Made by a program: the position numbers and the translations under genes
Shown here: piece after piece, positions 27,781-27,844 of the stretch
Numbering within the stretch: position 1 is the first letter of the stretch
Layout: every line of letters starts with the position of its first letter
NCBI GenBank assembly: GCA_035289205.1
Contig: DATDXV010000026.1
Span: 1-27,844 of the forward strand
Source of the DNA: DATDXV01 sp035289205
GTDB taxonomy: Archaea; Aenigmatarchaeota; Aenigmatarchaeia; Aenigmatarchaeales; DATDXV01
Length of the DNA: 27,844 nucleotides
Direction: 5' to 3'
The notes under the pieces: model-generated
Databases searched by the model: none
Seen by the model: only the letters and a program-made list of their open reading frames with translations
Told to the model about the DNA's origin: nothing

Positions 27781-27844
27781 TTAACTTACCACTACATCTG
27801 TCAAGGATGTGCCGGTTATCTTTGCGCTTGTGCCAGTCGAAGAT
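27781..27844 (-). CDS. 3' end of a probable surface-protein gene (partial)
   Basis: Only the last 20 codons lie in the window. They read SSTGTSAKITGTSLTDVVVS and then stop (27781-27783). The serine/threonine-rich, beta-prone composition is that of secreted or surface-layer proteins. The terminator directly after the stop supports this frame over an alternative one that would run through the hairpin. The protein cannot be identified. Confidence 0.4.
   Translation of the reverse strand, partial: SSTGTSAKITGTSLTDVVVS

Noticed and set aside
27758..27844. Alternative minus-strand frame ending in LKTLIKRGGG at the window edge
   Set aside because: It would run through one arm of the terminator hairpin, while the other frame ends just before it with surface-protein-like composition.

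Overview
The window is archaeal, and the gene content fits a small-genome lineage of the DPANN type (inference; no marker in the window settles the phylum). Archaeal genes include FEN1, a type III-like RuBisCO with AMP phosphorylase and ribose-1,5-bisphosphate isomerase, aEF1B with its zinc-ribbon neighbour, CDP-archaeol synthase, Pth2, DUF63, the PIN/KH ATPase PINA, archaeal HisRS and TruD. Genes are tightly packed, often overlapping at their ends. TATA-like boxes repeatedly sit about 24-28 nt upstream of the start codon, as expected for leaderless mRNAs, while internal operon genes tend to carry GGTGAT- or GGAGGT-type Shine-Dalgarno sites. No CRISPR array, insertion sequence or rRNA was seen.

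Region 1 (1-11241): a ZIP-family metal transporter with a possibly structured leader is followed by a long minus-strand block. In it lie AMP phosphorylase (deoA), RuBisCO (rbcL), ribose-1,5-bisphosphate isomerase (e2b2) and phosphoglycerate mutase (apgM). Together these form a complete route from AMP to 3-phosphoglycerate and 2-phosphoglycerate. Two surface-protein genes are interleaved: a small 8-cysteine anchored protein and a CARDB/PEGA protein whose promoter contains a run of nine C. Upstream lie a phosphoribosyltransferase, an orphan DNA methyltransferase, FEN1 and a small-molecule-type methyltransferase.

Region 2 (11242-14966): a tandem Lrp/AsnC regulator, a 43-aa four-CxxC protein, the zinc-ribbon/aEF1B/80-aa operon, tRNA-Arg(GCG) followed closely by acylphosphatase, an AT-rich island of small unknown genes of which one is frameshifted, an FKBP lipoprotein and a 92-aa HExxHxxGxxH metalloprotease-like protein.

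Region 3 (15000-19810): a four-gene membrane-lipid operon (CDP-alcohol phosphotransferase of the serine type, CarS, PAP2-like protein, DedA/VTT protein), a Cys-rich exported protein sharing a bidirectional promoter with pth2, DUF63, a membrane-anchored BFN-domain protein and tRNA-Arg(CCT).

Region 4 (19836-27844): PINA ATPase, a free-standing TFIIB-type zinc ribbon, a pilin-like protein, HisRS, an overlapping AbrB-like/GNAT pair, TruD, a family 2 glycosyltransferase, a lipoprotein, and the 3' end of another probable surface-protein gene with an intrinsic-type terminator. Many products are exported or act on the envelope, and these are mixed with core information-processing genes.
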